A DNA stretch of 64,000 nucleotides, from positions 18,835 to 82,834 of the forward strand of contig NZ_JANCLX010000039.1 of NCBI RefSeq assembly GCF_024295805.1. The letters are read 5' to 3'. The number at the start of each line of letters is the position of its first letter. Positions within the stretch are counted from its first letter, which is position 1. Positions 8,960-17,437 of the stretch are shown here, piece by piece. The notes beneath the pieces were generated by a model. That model was not told the origin of the DNA and searched no databases. It saw only the letters and a list, made by a program, of their open reading frames with translations. Made by a program: the position numbers and the translations under genes. The DNA is from Streptomyces cucumeris (GTDB lineage Bacteria; Actinomycetota; Actinomycetes; Streptomycetales; Streptomycetaceae).

Positions 8960-9361
8960 TCAGGGATCCACCGCTTCGGCGCGGAGGGTGAACCAGACCG
9001 TCTTGCCGGTGGGGGTGAGATCGGTGCCCCAGGTGTGGGCCGTCTTGCTCAGCAGGAACATCCCGCGCCCGCTCTCGGACAGGAAGTCGGGCTCCTTGAC
9101 CACCGGCAGCCCCGACTCGGTGTCGCTGACCGCGGCGTATATCCCGTGCGGCCGCTCCTCCAGGGCGAGTACGCAGTCGGGCGAGGCGGCATGCTTGTGC
9201 ACATTCGACAGCAGCTCGGTGACACACATCGCGGCGGCGGTGATCAGCTCGTCACGACCCCACAGACGCAGCCGCGCGCCCACCGCGCGGCGCACATCGG
9301 CGAGGGTCTGCGGATGGACGCGGAGGCGCAGTTCGTATCGCTGCCAGGTGTTCTCAGCCAT
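8960..9361 (-). CDS. ATP-binding protein, GHKL anti-sigma-factor type
   Basis: 133 residues from the ATG at 9361, with GGAGGGG about 12 bases upstream; the longer frame to 9469 has no better start. The N-box 'CVTELLSNVHKHA' and the G-box 'ESGRGMFLL' place it in the RsbW/SpoIIAB-like HATPase family. Streptomyces has dozens of such stand-alone ATPases, many paired with XRE/DUF397 genes as here with the divergent XRE gene at 9515. It probably binds a protein partner in an ATP-dependent way; kinase activity cannot be judged. Confidence 0.85.
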   Translation of the reverse strand: MAENTWQRYELRLRVHPQTLADVRRAVGARLRLWGRDELITAAAMCVTELLSNVHKHAASPDCVLALEERPHGIYAAVSDTESGLPVVKEPDFLSESGRGMFLLSKTAHTWGTDLTPTGKTVWFTLRAEAVDP

Positions 9362-9514
9362 ATGGTCCGGGGCCCCTCCAACGCACGGCGCGTGCCGCCT
9401 CACCTGAGCGATCCTGTCCCATGCGCGTGCGACTCGCAATGTTTCGACCCGGCGGCGCAAGACTGGCATATGCCCTCAGCGCACCCCTTGTTGGCGATAC
9501 GTCAGACTGGCGAC

Positions 9515-10597
9515 ATGTCCTACCAGCCAGTGCCCACGGTCCGGCGCAGGCGCCTGGGGTCCGCACTGCGCAGGCTGCGCACGGAGGCGGGGATGACGCT
9601 GGACGCGGCCGCCGACGCCCTGAACGCCGAGCAGAACGGCTCGGCGCACGCCCGCCACTGGACCGCGCCGAAGCTCTCCCGGATCGAGAACGCCAACGCC
9701 ACGCTCCGCACCGCCGAGGTCGGCACCCTGCTGCGGGCGTACGCGATCGACGACGCCGACGTCCGTGCCGCGCTTGAGCTCCTGGCCGGCCAGGCGGCCA
9801 AGGACGCGGCGCAGCGCGGCTGGTGGCGGACCTACCGCGGGGTGGTCGCACCCGCCTACGCCGACTACATCTCCCTGGAGTCGGACGCGGAGTCCGTCCG
9901 CGACTACGCCCCGCTGGTCCTGCCGGGTCTGCTGCAGACACCCGACTACGCGCGCGCGACGATCGCCGCCCAGGCGGTGCCCCGCAGCGCCGCCGAGGTC
10001 GACGCGCTCGCCGAGGTGCGGCTCGCCCGCCAGGCCGTGCTCACCCGGCCGACCGCCCCGCTCAGACTCTGGGCCGTCATCCACGAGGCCACCCTGCGCC
10101 GCCGGTTCACCGGCCGCCCGGCCCTCATGGCCACCCAGCTCGGACGGCTGCTGGAGATGGCCCACTGGCCCACGGTCACGCTCCAGGTGATGGCGCTGGA
10201 CGCCGCCCCCAACCCCGGTGACGCGGGCGCGTTCACCCTGGTCGGCTTCCGGGGTCCGCTGCCGGACGTGGTCACCCAGGAGAACGTCTGCGGTCCGACC
10301 TATGTCGAGGGCGCCGACGACGTCCACCTCTTCGCCGACGCCTTCGGCCGGATCGTGGACAGCGCGCTGTCGGCGGAGGCCACCGTGGCGCTGATCGCCG
10401 GCCTGGCCGGTGACGGTGCGGTGCCGTCCGGACGGCACCGCACCCCTGGCTCCCGCCTCGCTCAGAACTGGACGTCCGAGCAGGCGGAGGAAGCCTTGCC
10501 GGTGTGCGCGACCGTCCACACGGCGAGGATCAGATGCCTACCGCTCTTCCCGGCCGGCAGTGTGCCCGCATGGGAGAGCGAGGACGGCGGCCGCTGA
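9515..10597 (+). CDS. XRE-family regulator with DUF5753 (WhiJ-like)
   Basis: 360 residues from the ATG at 9515; the frame is open upstream but overlaps the divergent ATPase gene. Residues about 10-65 form a lambda-repressor-like helix-turn-helix ('LRRLRTEAGMTLDAAAD'), the rest a DUF5753 ligand- or partner-binding domain ('LLQTPDYARA', 'VTLQVMALD'). The family domain appears to finish near residue 305 at 'LIAGLAGD'; a tail of about 55 residues follows and overlaps the convergent LPMO gene by 136 bases. The divergent layout with an ATPase gene is typical for WhiJ-like sets in Streptomyces. Confidence 0.85.
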   Translation: MSYQPVPTVRRRRLGSALRRLRTEAGMTLDAAADALNAEQNGSAHARHWTAPKLSRIENANATLRTAEVGTLLRAYAIDDADVRAALELLAGQAAKDAAQRGWWRTYRGVVAPAYADYISLESDAESVRDYAPLVLPGLLQTPDYARATIAAQAVPRSAAEVDALAEVRLARQAVLTRPTAPLRLWAVIHEATLRRRFTGRPALMATQLGRLLEMAHWPTVTLQVMALDAAPNPGDAGAFTLVGFRGPLPDVVTQENVCGPTYVEGADDVHLFADAFGRIVDSALSAEATVALIAGLAGDGAVPSGRHRTPGSRLAQNWTSEQAEEALPVCATVHTARIRCLPLFPAGSVPAWESEDGGR

Positions 10598-11055
10598 CCG
10601 TGGTACGGCACGGTCAGGAACGGCTGCGGCTCCAGGCTCGAACGGGACAGCCGCCGGCCGGGATCCCATCCGTTCCTGGTGATGTAGTAGCGGAAGTCGG
10701 TGGTCGCGTGCGAGGCGGTGAAGCGCCAGTTGAACGTGTAGCTCTGCCCCGCGCCGACCCGGGTCGCGGGCCAGTTGCCGCCCCGCGGATCGTCGAGCTG
10801 CGCGAACCGGCTGTTCCCGCCCGCGCAGATCAGCCCGTCCGCGGGCCCGCCCGCCGGGAACCCCTTCGGGCCCTCGACGCTCTGCGGTTCGTACTGGATG
10901 GCCCCGCACCCGGTGACGGTGCCGTTGGCACACAGCTTCTGGCGGCTGATGGGTGAGTCGGTGTACCCGTGGCTTGAAGCGCTGCCGCCGGTCGCGAGGA
11001 CGGAGACCGCCGCGAGACCGATGCCGATGACAGCAGCGCGGATCTTCTTGCGCAT
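10462..11055 (-). CDS. Lytic polysaccharide monooxygenase, AA10 family (LpmP-like)
   Basis: 197 residues from the ATG at 11055. A Sec signal ends in 'GGSASS', leaving His29 as the first mature residue ('HGYTDSPISR'). That exposed histidine plus the second one in 'FTASHATTDF' form the copper-binding histidine brace of AA10 enzymes, which oxidatively cut chitin or cellulose outside the cell. No extra carbohydrate-binding module is present. In Streptomyces coelicolor an LPMO gene lies close to cslA-glxA and acts on the glycan at hyphal tips; this gene probably plays that part, though here about 10 kb away. Its 3' end overlaps the XRE gene. Confidence 0.85.
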   Translation of the reverse strand: MRKKIRAAVIGIGLAAVSVLATGGSASSHGYTDSPISRQKLCANGTVTGCGAIQYEPQSVEGPKGFPAGGPADGLICAGGNSRFAQLDDPRGGNWPATRVGAGQSYTFNWRFTASHATTDFRYYITRNGWDPGRRLSRSSLEPQPFLTVPYHGQRPPSSLSHAGTLPAGKSGRHLILAVWTVAHTGKASSACSDVQF

Positions 11056-11229
11056 GCTTCGCTCCTGAAGACGTGGGGAGTCCATGAGCCGTGCACTGCG
11101 GTCTAGACCAAGTCCGAGATTAGCGAGCAGTTTTGGACATGTCCATACCAATGAGCCGACCCCGCCCCTGACCCGACCCCACTGGTCAGGAGCACCCTCC
11201 GGGGTCCGGTAGGATTCACACGTCAGCAG

Positions 11230-11303
11230 GCGCCGCTAGCTCAGTTGGTTAGAGCAGCTGACTCTTAATCAGCGGGTCCGGGGTTCGAGTCCCTGGCGGC
11301 GCA
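11230..11303 (+). tRNA. tRNA-Lys (anticodon CUU)
   Basis: A full cloverleaf can be drawn. The acceptor arms GCGCCGC and GCGGCGC pair over 7 bases with discriminator A; the anticodon stem GCTGA/TCAGC encloses the loop CTCTTAA with anticodon CTT; the T-arm contains GTTCGAGTC. The 3' CCA is not fully encoded, as is common in Streptomyces. Confidence 0.97.
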
Positions 11304-11323
11304 CCTTGGCTTACGCCACTGAC

Positions 11324-11355
11324 CTGGGGTTTCTCGGTTCACCGAGAAACCCCAG
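11324..11355 (+). terminator. Hairpin terminator after tRNA-Lys
   Basis: Perfect inverted repeat, CTGGGGTTTCTCGGT with its complement and a 2-base centre, 20 bases past the tRNA. No T-run follows, which is usual in high-GC actinobacteria. Confidence 0.8.
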
Positions 11356-11484
11356 TCGCATTTCCGGCCCCCACCGCCGACCCCGGCGCACCTCACCCCA
11401 CCCCCCACACCACCTTGCCGTGCGCCGCCACCCGTATACACTCCGTGACGACCCTGTGCACGGCCATATCGAGTGGGGGATGAG

Positions 11485-12150
11485 ATGGCACGGACCTGGG
11501 AGGCGGACCCCTCCGCGTCTCCCCGACCCCCCGCGCTCGCCCCCGAACGGGGCGAACGGCTCACCCGCGACGCCTACAAACGTGACTTCCGGGAGCGCGA
11601 GGCGAGTGTCCGCGACACCGCTTCATGGAAGCTGGAGCGCCGTCAGCACTTCGAGGAACAGGGCAGCCCCAGCCGGGAGGCCCTGCGACGGGGCGCGTGG
11701 GAGGAGGCACTCGCGCTCCTCGAAGACCGCCGCGACACCTTGCGCACGGTCGCCGAGGAGGACGCGCGGCGCGGCCACGCCTTCCACCGGGTGCGGGTGG
11801 TCGACCAGCCGCTGACGCCCTATGTGCAGTGGGAGCTCCACTCCCACCGTCAGCATGCCGAGCACGGGGAGCGCATCCGCGTCGTCACCACCGAACAGGT
11901 GGCATCCGCCGAAGCCGGCGGTCCGCTGCCGGAAATCGTGGTGCTCGGCGGCAGCACGCTCTTCCAGGTGCTCTACGACGACACCGGCGCCACCATCGGC
12001 GCGATCCGCTGGACCGACCCCGACGCCATCAAGCCATGGGCCCGGTACATCGAGGAGCTCTACGGCGCGGGTGAGGACATCGCGTCGTACTTCGACCGTG
12101 AGGTGACACCCCTGCAGCCGCCGCGATGCGGCACGGGCCAGGGCGGCTGA
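11485..12150 (+). CDS. DUF6879 family protein
   Basis: 221 residues from the ATG at 11485, preceded by GGGGGATG; a GTG 12 bases upstream is possible. The sequence has the features of DUF6879 proteins: basic N-terminal half with 'YKRDFRERE', a central 'HRVRVVDQPLTPYVQWELH' pattern, and an acidic C-terminal part with 'WTDPDAIKPWARYIEELY'. The domain often sits beside XRE and DUF397 genes in Streptomyces as part of WhiJ-like sets, which fits the neighbourhood. Biochemical role unknown. Confidence 0.75.
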   Translation: MARTWEADPSASPRPPALAPERGERLTRDAYKRDFREREASVRDTASWKLERRQHFEEQGSPSREALRRGAWEEALALLEDRRDTLRTVAEEDARRGHAFHRVRVVDQPLTPYVQWELHSHRQHAEHGERIRVVTTEQVASAEAGGPLPEIVVLGGSTLFQVLYDDTGATIGAIRWTDPDAIKPWARYIEELYGAGEDIASYFDREVTPLQPPRCGTGQGG

Positions 12151-12156
12151 CGTGGT

Positions 12157-12186
12157 GGAGCCCCGGCGCGCAGGCGCCGGGGCTCC
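12157..12186. terminator. Bidirectional hairpin between convergent genes
   Basis: Stem of 13 bases, GGAGCCCCGGCGC with its complement, and a 4-base loop, placed between the ends of the DUF6879 and DUF642-like genes. Confidence 0.8.
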
Positions 12187-12205
12187 GGGGTGTCCTGGTT
12201 CTGGA

Positions 12206-12790
12206 TCAGCAGGAGGGGCAGGGGTCGCACTCGCGGACCCGGACGTCGTCGAGGACCGGTCCGGCGGATGTGTTGGTGGTGCTGGCGAACGACAGCGTCA
12301 TGGTGGTGCCGGTGGCCACGAAGGACACCTCACGGGTCACATAGCCCATGTTCGTCGTGGACTTGCCCGTGGTGTCGAAGGTGAAGTCCTGGAAGTTCTG
12401 CCCGTCGACCAGGACCTTCCCGGTCTTCACGGCCGGACCGCCCCCGGGGTTGCCCGCGAGGGAGTACGTCACCGTGTACCGCTTGCCCGGGACCGTCGTG
12501 AACGTCTGCGACACGGTTCCCCCACTGGTGCCGCTGAGGTCGACCGACTGGTCGCCCTCGGCCGCCTGCCAGTACCCGGCACCGATCAGATCGACGCTCC
12601 CGGACGTGACCTTCCACGGGCCGATGGAACCGCCCGTGTTCAGCGTCTGGAACGAGTTGGCGGGCGCCCTGGGAGTCTCGAAGCTGCCGTCGTCGAAGCG
12701 GCTGGCGGCCACGGCCGAGGCTCCGGTTCCGGTACCGGCGAGAACCCCGGCGGCGACGACGGCGACGACTAACGCACGAATGCGCGACAT
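12206..12790 (-). CDS. Secreted DUF642 / choice-of-anchor C-like protein
   Basis: 194 residues, ATG at 12790 with GGAGGGGA just upstream. A Sec signal ends near 'GTGASAVA'. The mature protein is a single beta-sandwich with 'DDGSFETP', 'GPWKVTSGSVDLIG', 'GDQSVDLSG' and 'SQTFTTVPGKRYTVTY', the order of motifs seen in DUF642 and choice-of-anchor C proteins, which bind carbohydrate. It ends in a cysteine-rich tail, 'CDPCPSC', not usual for the family. Probably an extracellular or wall-bound glycan-binding protein. Confidence 0.75.
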   Translation of the reverse strand: MSRIRALVVAVVAAGVLAGTGTGASAVAASRFDDGSFETPRAPANSFQTLNTGGSIGPWKVTSGSVDLIGAGYWQAAEGDQSVDLSGTSGGTVSQTFTTVPGKRYTVTYSLAGNPGGGPAVKTGKVLVDGQNFQDFTFDTTGKSTTNMGYVTREVSFVATGTTMTLSFASTTNTSAGPVLDDVRVRECDPCPSC

Positions 12791-13006
12791 ATTCCCCTCC
12801 TGGAGGAAAGATGCGTGAGGGTCACGATTGACCCGCCGATGAATTTCCCGCATCCGGGGACCGGCGGCCAAGACCGGAACCCCGGCGCACCGGGGTGTGC
12901 GCCAGGGTCGGCCGCGCTGGTCACGCGGGGCGTGTACCCCTACGGATCTCGTCCTTCGAGCATGCCTCAAGTCGGTGCCCTGCCATGTGGGCCCGGCCCA
13001 GCTCGG

Positions 13007-14236
13007 CTACGACAGCAGGAGGATGCAGTCCCAGGTGTCGTTCGGTCCGGCTGACAACAGCCCGCTGAAGTCGGCGAGAGCCAGTGCGGTGCCTGCGCGC
13101 CCGGTGAGGAATCCGTGCGGGCGCGCATTCGTGACCTCGGCCAAGGTGGTGTGAGCGGCCGAGTCCGCCAGAGGGAGGCAGGAGAGGCGGAGAGCGCTTT
13201 GCAGGATGCCCGCGCTGCCATGGCAGAGGGCTGTGCCTTCGGTGTCCCAGTGCCCCGGCGCCCTGGCGGCGAGGCTGTTCATGGCCGCGCCGGCGGCGCG
13301 GTGGAGTGCCGGAAGGCCAAGGGCGTGGCTGGCGTTGGTGAGAGCGGCGGCGATGCCCGGGGTGCCGTAGCACCAGGCGGTGGTGCGCCCTATCAGGGGA
13401 GTAGCAGCGCCATGTGGGCTGTTGTCCAGGGTGGTACCGCTGACATGGGGTGGCCATGTCTGCTGAGGCGTTTGCCAGGTCAGGAGCCACTGAGCCGCGG
13501 TGTGGATCGCGTCGTTCTGGCCGGGAACGGTGTGTCCGGCCTGATGGGCTGTGGCCAGAAGGGTAAGCGGGCCGGCGATGCCGTGAGCGAGCCCGGTGGT
13601 GGCTGCGCCTGAGGGAGGAACCCGCACGGTGGGTGGATGAAGGTCTGCGGGCAGCCACCAACCTGGTCGGGTTCCGACGGTGTTGACAGTCAGGTGGGTG
13701 AGGGCTGTCAGAGCGGCGTCCAGTCCTGGTTCGGCTTCGGCGCTGTGGCCGCGGGAGTGGGCAGCGAGAAGGACGCGCCCAATGCCGGTGAGCCCCTTGA
13801 TGGCGTCGTAGACCGCCCAAGGGGTTGCTTCCCCACGGGCGGCGCGTCGGTAGTGGTGGCGAGCGAGCGCGACGGCACGGGCAGAGAGCCAGGCTGTTGC
13901 GCGGGGCAGCAGGGGGTGGCGCTGGTCGTGAAAAGCCAGGTAACCGGTACCGATGATCAGGGAAGCGGCGAGGGCTCCGGGGCCGGTGTGGATGCCGTCC
14001 GGAGGTGCCCTGCCCAGCAGTCGGGCCGCGGCGTCCCAGTGGGCCGCAGCCGTCTCGGCCGAGCCGGGTTCCACCTCGGCAAGGCAGGCGTGCAGGAGTG
14101 CCGTACCTGCGAGCCCGTAGCACAGGGTGTGGGCGGCGCGGTCCGACAGGGAAGCGGTGACGTCGCCGGGAACACGTAGGTCGTGGGCGATGTCCAGGGC
14201 GCATGTGGCGGCCCGGGCGCGGAGGTCGGCTTCCAT
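13007..14236 (-). CDS. LanC-type lanthionine cyclase
   Basis: 409 residues. The alpha-toroid repeats carry the zinc site of LanC enzymes: Cys289 in 'AWCYGTPG', Cys338 and His339 in 'ALCHGSAG'. His218 in 'GLAHGIAG' and Asp144 match the acid-base residues of NisC. It should add cysteine thiols to dehydrated Ser/Thr to form (methyl)lanthionine rings in the precursor encoded at 17146-17355. The ATG shares one base with the stop of the dehydratase gene (TGATG), so the two are translationally coupled. Confidence 0.93.
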   Translation of the reverse strand: MEADLRARAATCALDIAHDLRVPGDVTASLSDRAAHTLCYGLAGTALLHACLAEVEPGSAETAAAHWDAAARLLGRAPPDGIHTGPGALAASLIIGTGYLAFHDQRHPLLPRATAWLSARAVALARHHYRRAARGEATPWAVYDAIKGLTGIGRVLLAAHSRGHSAEAEPGLDAALTALTHLTVNTVGTRPGWWLPADLHPPTVRVPPSGAATTGLAHGIAGPLTLLATAHQAGHTVPGQNDAIHTAAQWLLTWQTPQQTWPPHVSGTTLDNSPHGAATPLIGRTTAWCYGTPGIAAALTNASHALGLPALHRAAGAAMNSLAARAPGHWDTEGTALCHGSAGILQSALRLSCLPLADSAAHTTLAEVTNARPHGFLTGRAGTALALADFSGLLSAGPNDTWDCILLLS

Positions 14237-17073
14237 CAGTCGTGCAGGAGGTCGGCGGCCAAGGTCCGCATGATCCGTTCGGCTCCTCGGTCGAGGGAGA
14301 GCATGCGGTTGGCGTGCAGGTGGATCACATCACTGGCACAACGGGCGGCCAACCGCTGGGGAACGGCGTCACGGTAGGCGGTCAACGCGGCACGGACTGC
14401 CGCCAGATCGAAAGGGATGGGCGTCTCGGACTCGCCGACGGGACGGACGCGTAGGGCATCACGGTGACGGCGCTGCTCCCGGGTGAGGCGGCCAGGGTTC
14501 AGGGCCGAGCGGGCCTGGTCGGGAGCAAGAGTGCGGGCGATCTCGGCGGCGCCGGCGGCAGCGGCGAGGAAGCGCACGTCCTCGGTGTGGGCGAGGGCGG
14601 CCAGGGCGAGACGGCTGTCGGCGCAGAACAGGCGCTCGGCGGCTGTGATGGCCTGCGGTCCGCCGTAGCGTTCGAGCTCCTGCTCATACGGCTCCAGGCG
14701 CAGCATGCCGGGGCTGAGTAGGCCGCGATGCTGCAATCGCTCGGCTAGACCGGCCAGTTGTGGCTGGATGCGGGTGGCGAGCGTATGAGGGTCGGCGTGG
14801 AACCGCAGACGCAGGTGGGGCCCGAGAGCTGGGGTGCTGTAGCGCAGCCAGAACCAGCGGTCGACGTTGTCGGGGAGGCCGGCCAGCAGTGGGGCGAGCT
14901 CCGTGAGCACTGTGTCGTGGAGGCGACCGGGTGCACAGAGCACGGCGGAGAGCCAACAGCTACCCGGCAGGTGAGTGCCGGTGCCGACGGCGCGCAAAGC
15001 GGACCGCGGGTCGATGGCCACATGCTGGGGAGTGTGGCGCCGAGCGAGAGGGACGACGAGGTCGACCAGGTGGCCGGTTCCGTTCGGCCCCTCGACCACG
15101 GCCAGTTCATCGGGGGCGGCAAAGGGCTCTGCCAGCGTGCGGGTGCCACGGCGAATGCTGCGGCGCAGTAACTCGCGCTGATCGGACTGACGCAGGTCGA
15201 GCGGGAGGTGGCGGTCGGCCTCCTCGGCGACCAGGACGGGCGGCGGCGTCGGCCGCGTGTGGGTGCGCCACGCCATGAGGTGTGTTTCGAAAGTGACACG
15301 CTGGCCCGCGGATGCGGCGAGGGCGTCGGGCAAGCGCCAGCGGGCAGGGGCCAGAAGGACGTCGCGGTAGCGCACGCGCGGGGTGTAGGGCCAGCAGGAC
15401 AGCGCGCCCCAGTTCCACGGGTGCCACGGCCGGGTTCCCGAGTGCCCGAGGAGGTGGAGGAAGTACGCGGCCGAGGGCAGGAGCCGGGGCGCGATGCGGT
15501 TGTGGAGCACCGGTATGACCGGCCGATCGTGGTGGGTGGACCACAGTTGCAGGTGCGTTCCGGTGGTAACGACAGCGAGGTCGTGGGGAAGGAGGTCGCG
15601 GGGGTGGGTGGGGACATCGATCGGGATGCGCCAGGGAGCGGAGCCGGTTTCGGCCGCCAGTCCTCCAGCGGCGGTACGGGGCCGGCAGACGATTTCCGCG
15701 ATCATGGGGCCGCTTCCGGTGTCGGGCTGCTCCCGGGGGGCGAGGTCAGGGAGCCACCTGGCCCAGCGGCCGGGTGCGGCTCCGGCGTTCTGGGAGCCGG
15801 TACCGGGGCAGACCGCGATGCGCAGTCCGTTCGCGTCGCGCAGCAGTCGGATGTGGATCTCGGCGGTGCGCGGCGGCGGCAGGGGCGACGGGTTGGTGAG
15901 CCGGTCGATGTGCTGCTCGGTGAGGACGAGTTCGTCTTTGCCCTGCGACAAGGCGTCGGAGAGCAGTCCGGCCAGTGCGGCGGTGCGGTGTGCGTCGGGA
16001 ACCCCGTCGGTACCGATCACGTCATGAGGTCCGGGTGATCCGAGGCCGGTGACGGGGTCGAGGACATCCAGCAGCGGCACGAGCCGATGGTGGCCGTAGG
16101 TGGCGCAGAAGCGCCGGTGATAGTCGGTCAACGGACCGGTCCGGTGACCGGTCCGCCAGAGCAGCGAGGCGGCTTCTGCGGCTTGCTCACCCACCGCGGG
16201 AGGCACGGCGATCTCGGCATCGGCAAGGGTGTCGACAACCAGCGGCCGACCCGTGCGATGCAGCGAGTCGGCCAGATCACAGGCTTCCTCCAGCAGCTTC
16301 CGCCTGCGCCGGTCGCCGGGCGGGTGTGCATCGCACTGGTTCAGCAGCTGGTCCAACCGGGTCAGAGAGGTCCGTGCTGACGCTGTGGCCGGGAGCTTGT
16401 CCAGCAAATGCCTCAGTGGGTCCGCGCGCATGTCGGTCGGGAGCAGGTCGGTCAGCAGCAGACCGGTATCGATCATGTCGACCAGGGCTCGCACGGCCTG
16501 GTGAGGAGCGGCGCCGGGATGGCGGCGGAGAAGGTCGGCGAGAAGGTCAGCGGCCGACGCCCCGGAGCGGCTGGCTTCCAGTAATCGGCACGAGACCTCG
16601 GTGGCTCGCACGCTGGCGAACCGTGGCCCTGCGGAGGAGGGGTTCTCGACTTCCAGACGATCCCCTCTGATGGCGGCTGAGGACGCGGCGGTCAGGGTGA
16701 GCGCGGGCAGCAGATCGGGCTCTTCGTGAAGCAGCCGGCCCGCTATGGCGGTCAGCCAGACCGGGCTGAGGGTGGTGACGGTCCGGTGGGCATCCCCCAG
16801 CCGCATGCTGGGAACAGGCGCGGCGAGCACAGCGGGGGCGACCCCGGCGAACACCCCGTGCGGGGTGGTACGCGTACGGGAGCGCAGATCGTAGGCACAG
16901 CGCGTCGCTCGCCCGCGATCCGTGCCCTCGTCAACCGCCTGAGCAACGCTCCGGCCGACCAGGAACACGCCTTCATCCAACACACCGTCACAGTCGCTGC
17001 CGACGGGATCGAGTAAGGGGCGTAGCGGAATCCGGGCCATCGCCACGGAGCAGGGGTCGAAGAGCCTTCGCAT
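14236..17073 (-). CDS. LanB-type lantibiotic dehydratase (full length)
   Basis: 945 residues from the ATG at 17073; a GTG one codon earlier is possible. The N-terminal about 650 residues match the glutamylation domain of class I dehydratases, which transfers glutamate from tRNA-Glu to Ser/Thr. The C-terminal about 270 residues are the elimination (SpaB_C/thiopeptide-type) domain with the diagnostic 'RWFWLRYSTPALGPHLRLRF' pattern. Both domains are fused, as in NisB, rather than split as in thiopeptide systems. Third codon positions look less uniformly G/C than in flanking core genes. It lies 72 bases downstream of the precursor gene, with a hairpin between. Confidence 0.93.
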   Translation of the reverse strand: MRRLFDPCSVAMARIPLRPLLDPVGSDCDGVLDEGVFLVGRSVAQAVDEGTDRGRATRCAYDLRSRTRTTPHGVFAGVAPAVLAAPVPSMRLGDAHRTVTTLSPVWLTAIAGRLLHEEPDLLPALTLTAASSAAIRGDRLEVENPSSAGPRFASVRATEVSCRLLEASRSGASAADLLADLLRRHPGAAPHQAVRALVDMIDTGLLLTDLLPTDMRADPLRHLLDKLPATASARTSLTRLDQLLNQCDAHPPGDRRRRKLLEEACDLADSLHRTGRPLVVDTLADAEIAVPPAVGEQAAEAASLLWRTGHRTGPLTDYHRRFCATYGHHRLVPLLDVLDPVTGLGSPGPHDVIGTDGVPDAHRTAALAGLLSDALSQGKDELVLTEQHIDRLTNPSPLPPPRTAEIHIRLLRDANGLRIAVCPGTGSQNAGAAPGRWARWLPDLAPREQPDTGSGPMIAEIVCRPRTAAGGLAAETGSAPWRIPIDVPTHPRDLLPHDLAVVTTGTHLQLWSTHHDRPVIPVLHNRIAPRLLPSAAYFLHLLGHSGTRPWHPWNWGALSCWPYTPRVRYRDVLLAPARWRLPDALAASAGQRVTFETHLMAWRTHTRPTPPPVLVAEEADRHLPLDLRQSDQRELLRRSIRRGTRTLAEPFAAPDELAVVEGPNGTGHLVDLVVPLARRHTPQHVAIDPRSALRAVGTGTHLPGSCWLSAVLCAPGRLHDTVLTELAPLLAGLPDNVDRWFWLRYSTPALGPHLRLRFHADPHTLATRIQPQLAGLAERLQHRGLLSPGMLRLEPYEQELERYGGPQAITAAERLFCADSRLALAALAHTEDVRFLAAAAGAAEIARTLAPDQARSALNPGRLTREQRRHRDALRVRPVGESETPIPFDLAAVRAALTAYRDAVPQRLAARCASDVIHLHANRMLSLDRGAERIMRTLAADLLHD

Positions 17074-17105
17074 CACACCATCCCGTCGATGGGCCTGCCA
17101 GTGGC

Positions 17106-17135
17106 GGGCCGGGCGCGGTTGTGCACGCCCGGCCC
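17106..17135 (-). terminator. Hairpin between lanthipeptide precursor and dehydratase genes
   Basis: Perfect 10-base stem GGGCCGGGCG/CGCCCGGCCC with a 10-base loop, located in the 72-base gap. In many lantibiotic operons such a stem acts as a partial terminator or RNA stabiliser so that more precursor than enzyme is made; the same role is inferred here. Confidence 0.6.
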
Positions 17136-17145
17136 CGGAGTACCG

Positions 17146-17355
17146 TCAGCAGCCGGTCGTCGGGCCCTGCGGTGGCGATTCCCCGCAGCCGTCCCCGGTG
17201 GTGTCGCCCTCGTCGTCATCACCGTCGCCGCCGAGCCAGACGCCCAGCCTGCCGATCTCCTCCTGGACAGGGTCCAGGTCGAAGACGTCCGCCAACCCTG
17301 CGGGAAGTCCGGCCAGTTCCTCAGTGGTCGGTGCTTGGGGTGTCGGTCGTGCCAT
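17146..17355 (-). CDS. FxLD-type class I lanthipeptide precursor
   Basis: 69 residues from the ATG at 17355, preceded by GGAGGGAG. The leader holds 'PTTEELAGLP' and the class I recognition motif F-D-L-D at residues 25-28, which names the FxLD family. A Gly-Gly at 42-43 is followed by a very acidic stretch. The probable core, about residues 51-69, has Cys57 and Cys69, Thr52/53 and Thr66/67, and Ser60, allowing two (methyl)lanthionine rings in the repeats 'TTGDGC' and 'TTGC'. Asp55-Gly56 falls inside the first ring. Leader cleavage site and final structure are not known. Confidence 0.85.
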   Translation of the reverse strand: MARPTPQAPTTEELAGLPAGLADVFDLDPVQEEIGRLGVWLGGDGDDDEGDTTGDGCGESPPQGPTTGC

Positions 17356-17374
17356 CTTCACTCCCTCCACTCGG

Positions 17375-17400
17375 GCCTCCCGGGCTCGACCCCGGGAGGC
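17375..17400 (-). repeat. Inverted repeat upstream of the precursor gene
   Basis: Perfect 10-base arms GCCTCCCGGG/CCCGGGAGGC with a 6-base loop, between the methyltransferase stop and the precursor ribosome site. It could terminate the methyltransferase transcript or shape the precursor leader. Confidence 0.6.
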
Positions 17401-17437
17401 GTGGGTCCGGACCGTCCCCGCGGGACCGTCCGAGTCT

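Noticed and set aside
15208..16038. Long plus-strand open frame inside lanB
   Set aside because: Antisense to a clear LanB domain sequence; its protein has no recognisable motif and reflects high GC.
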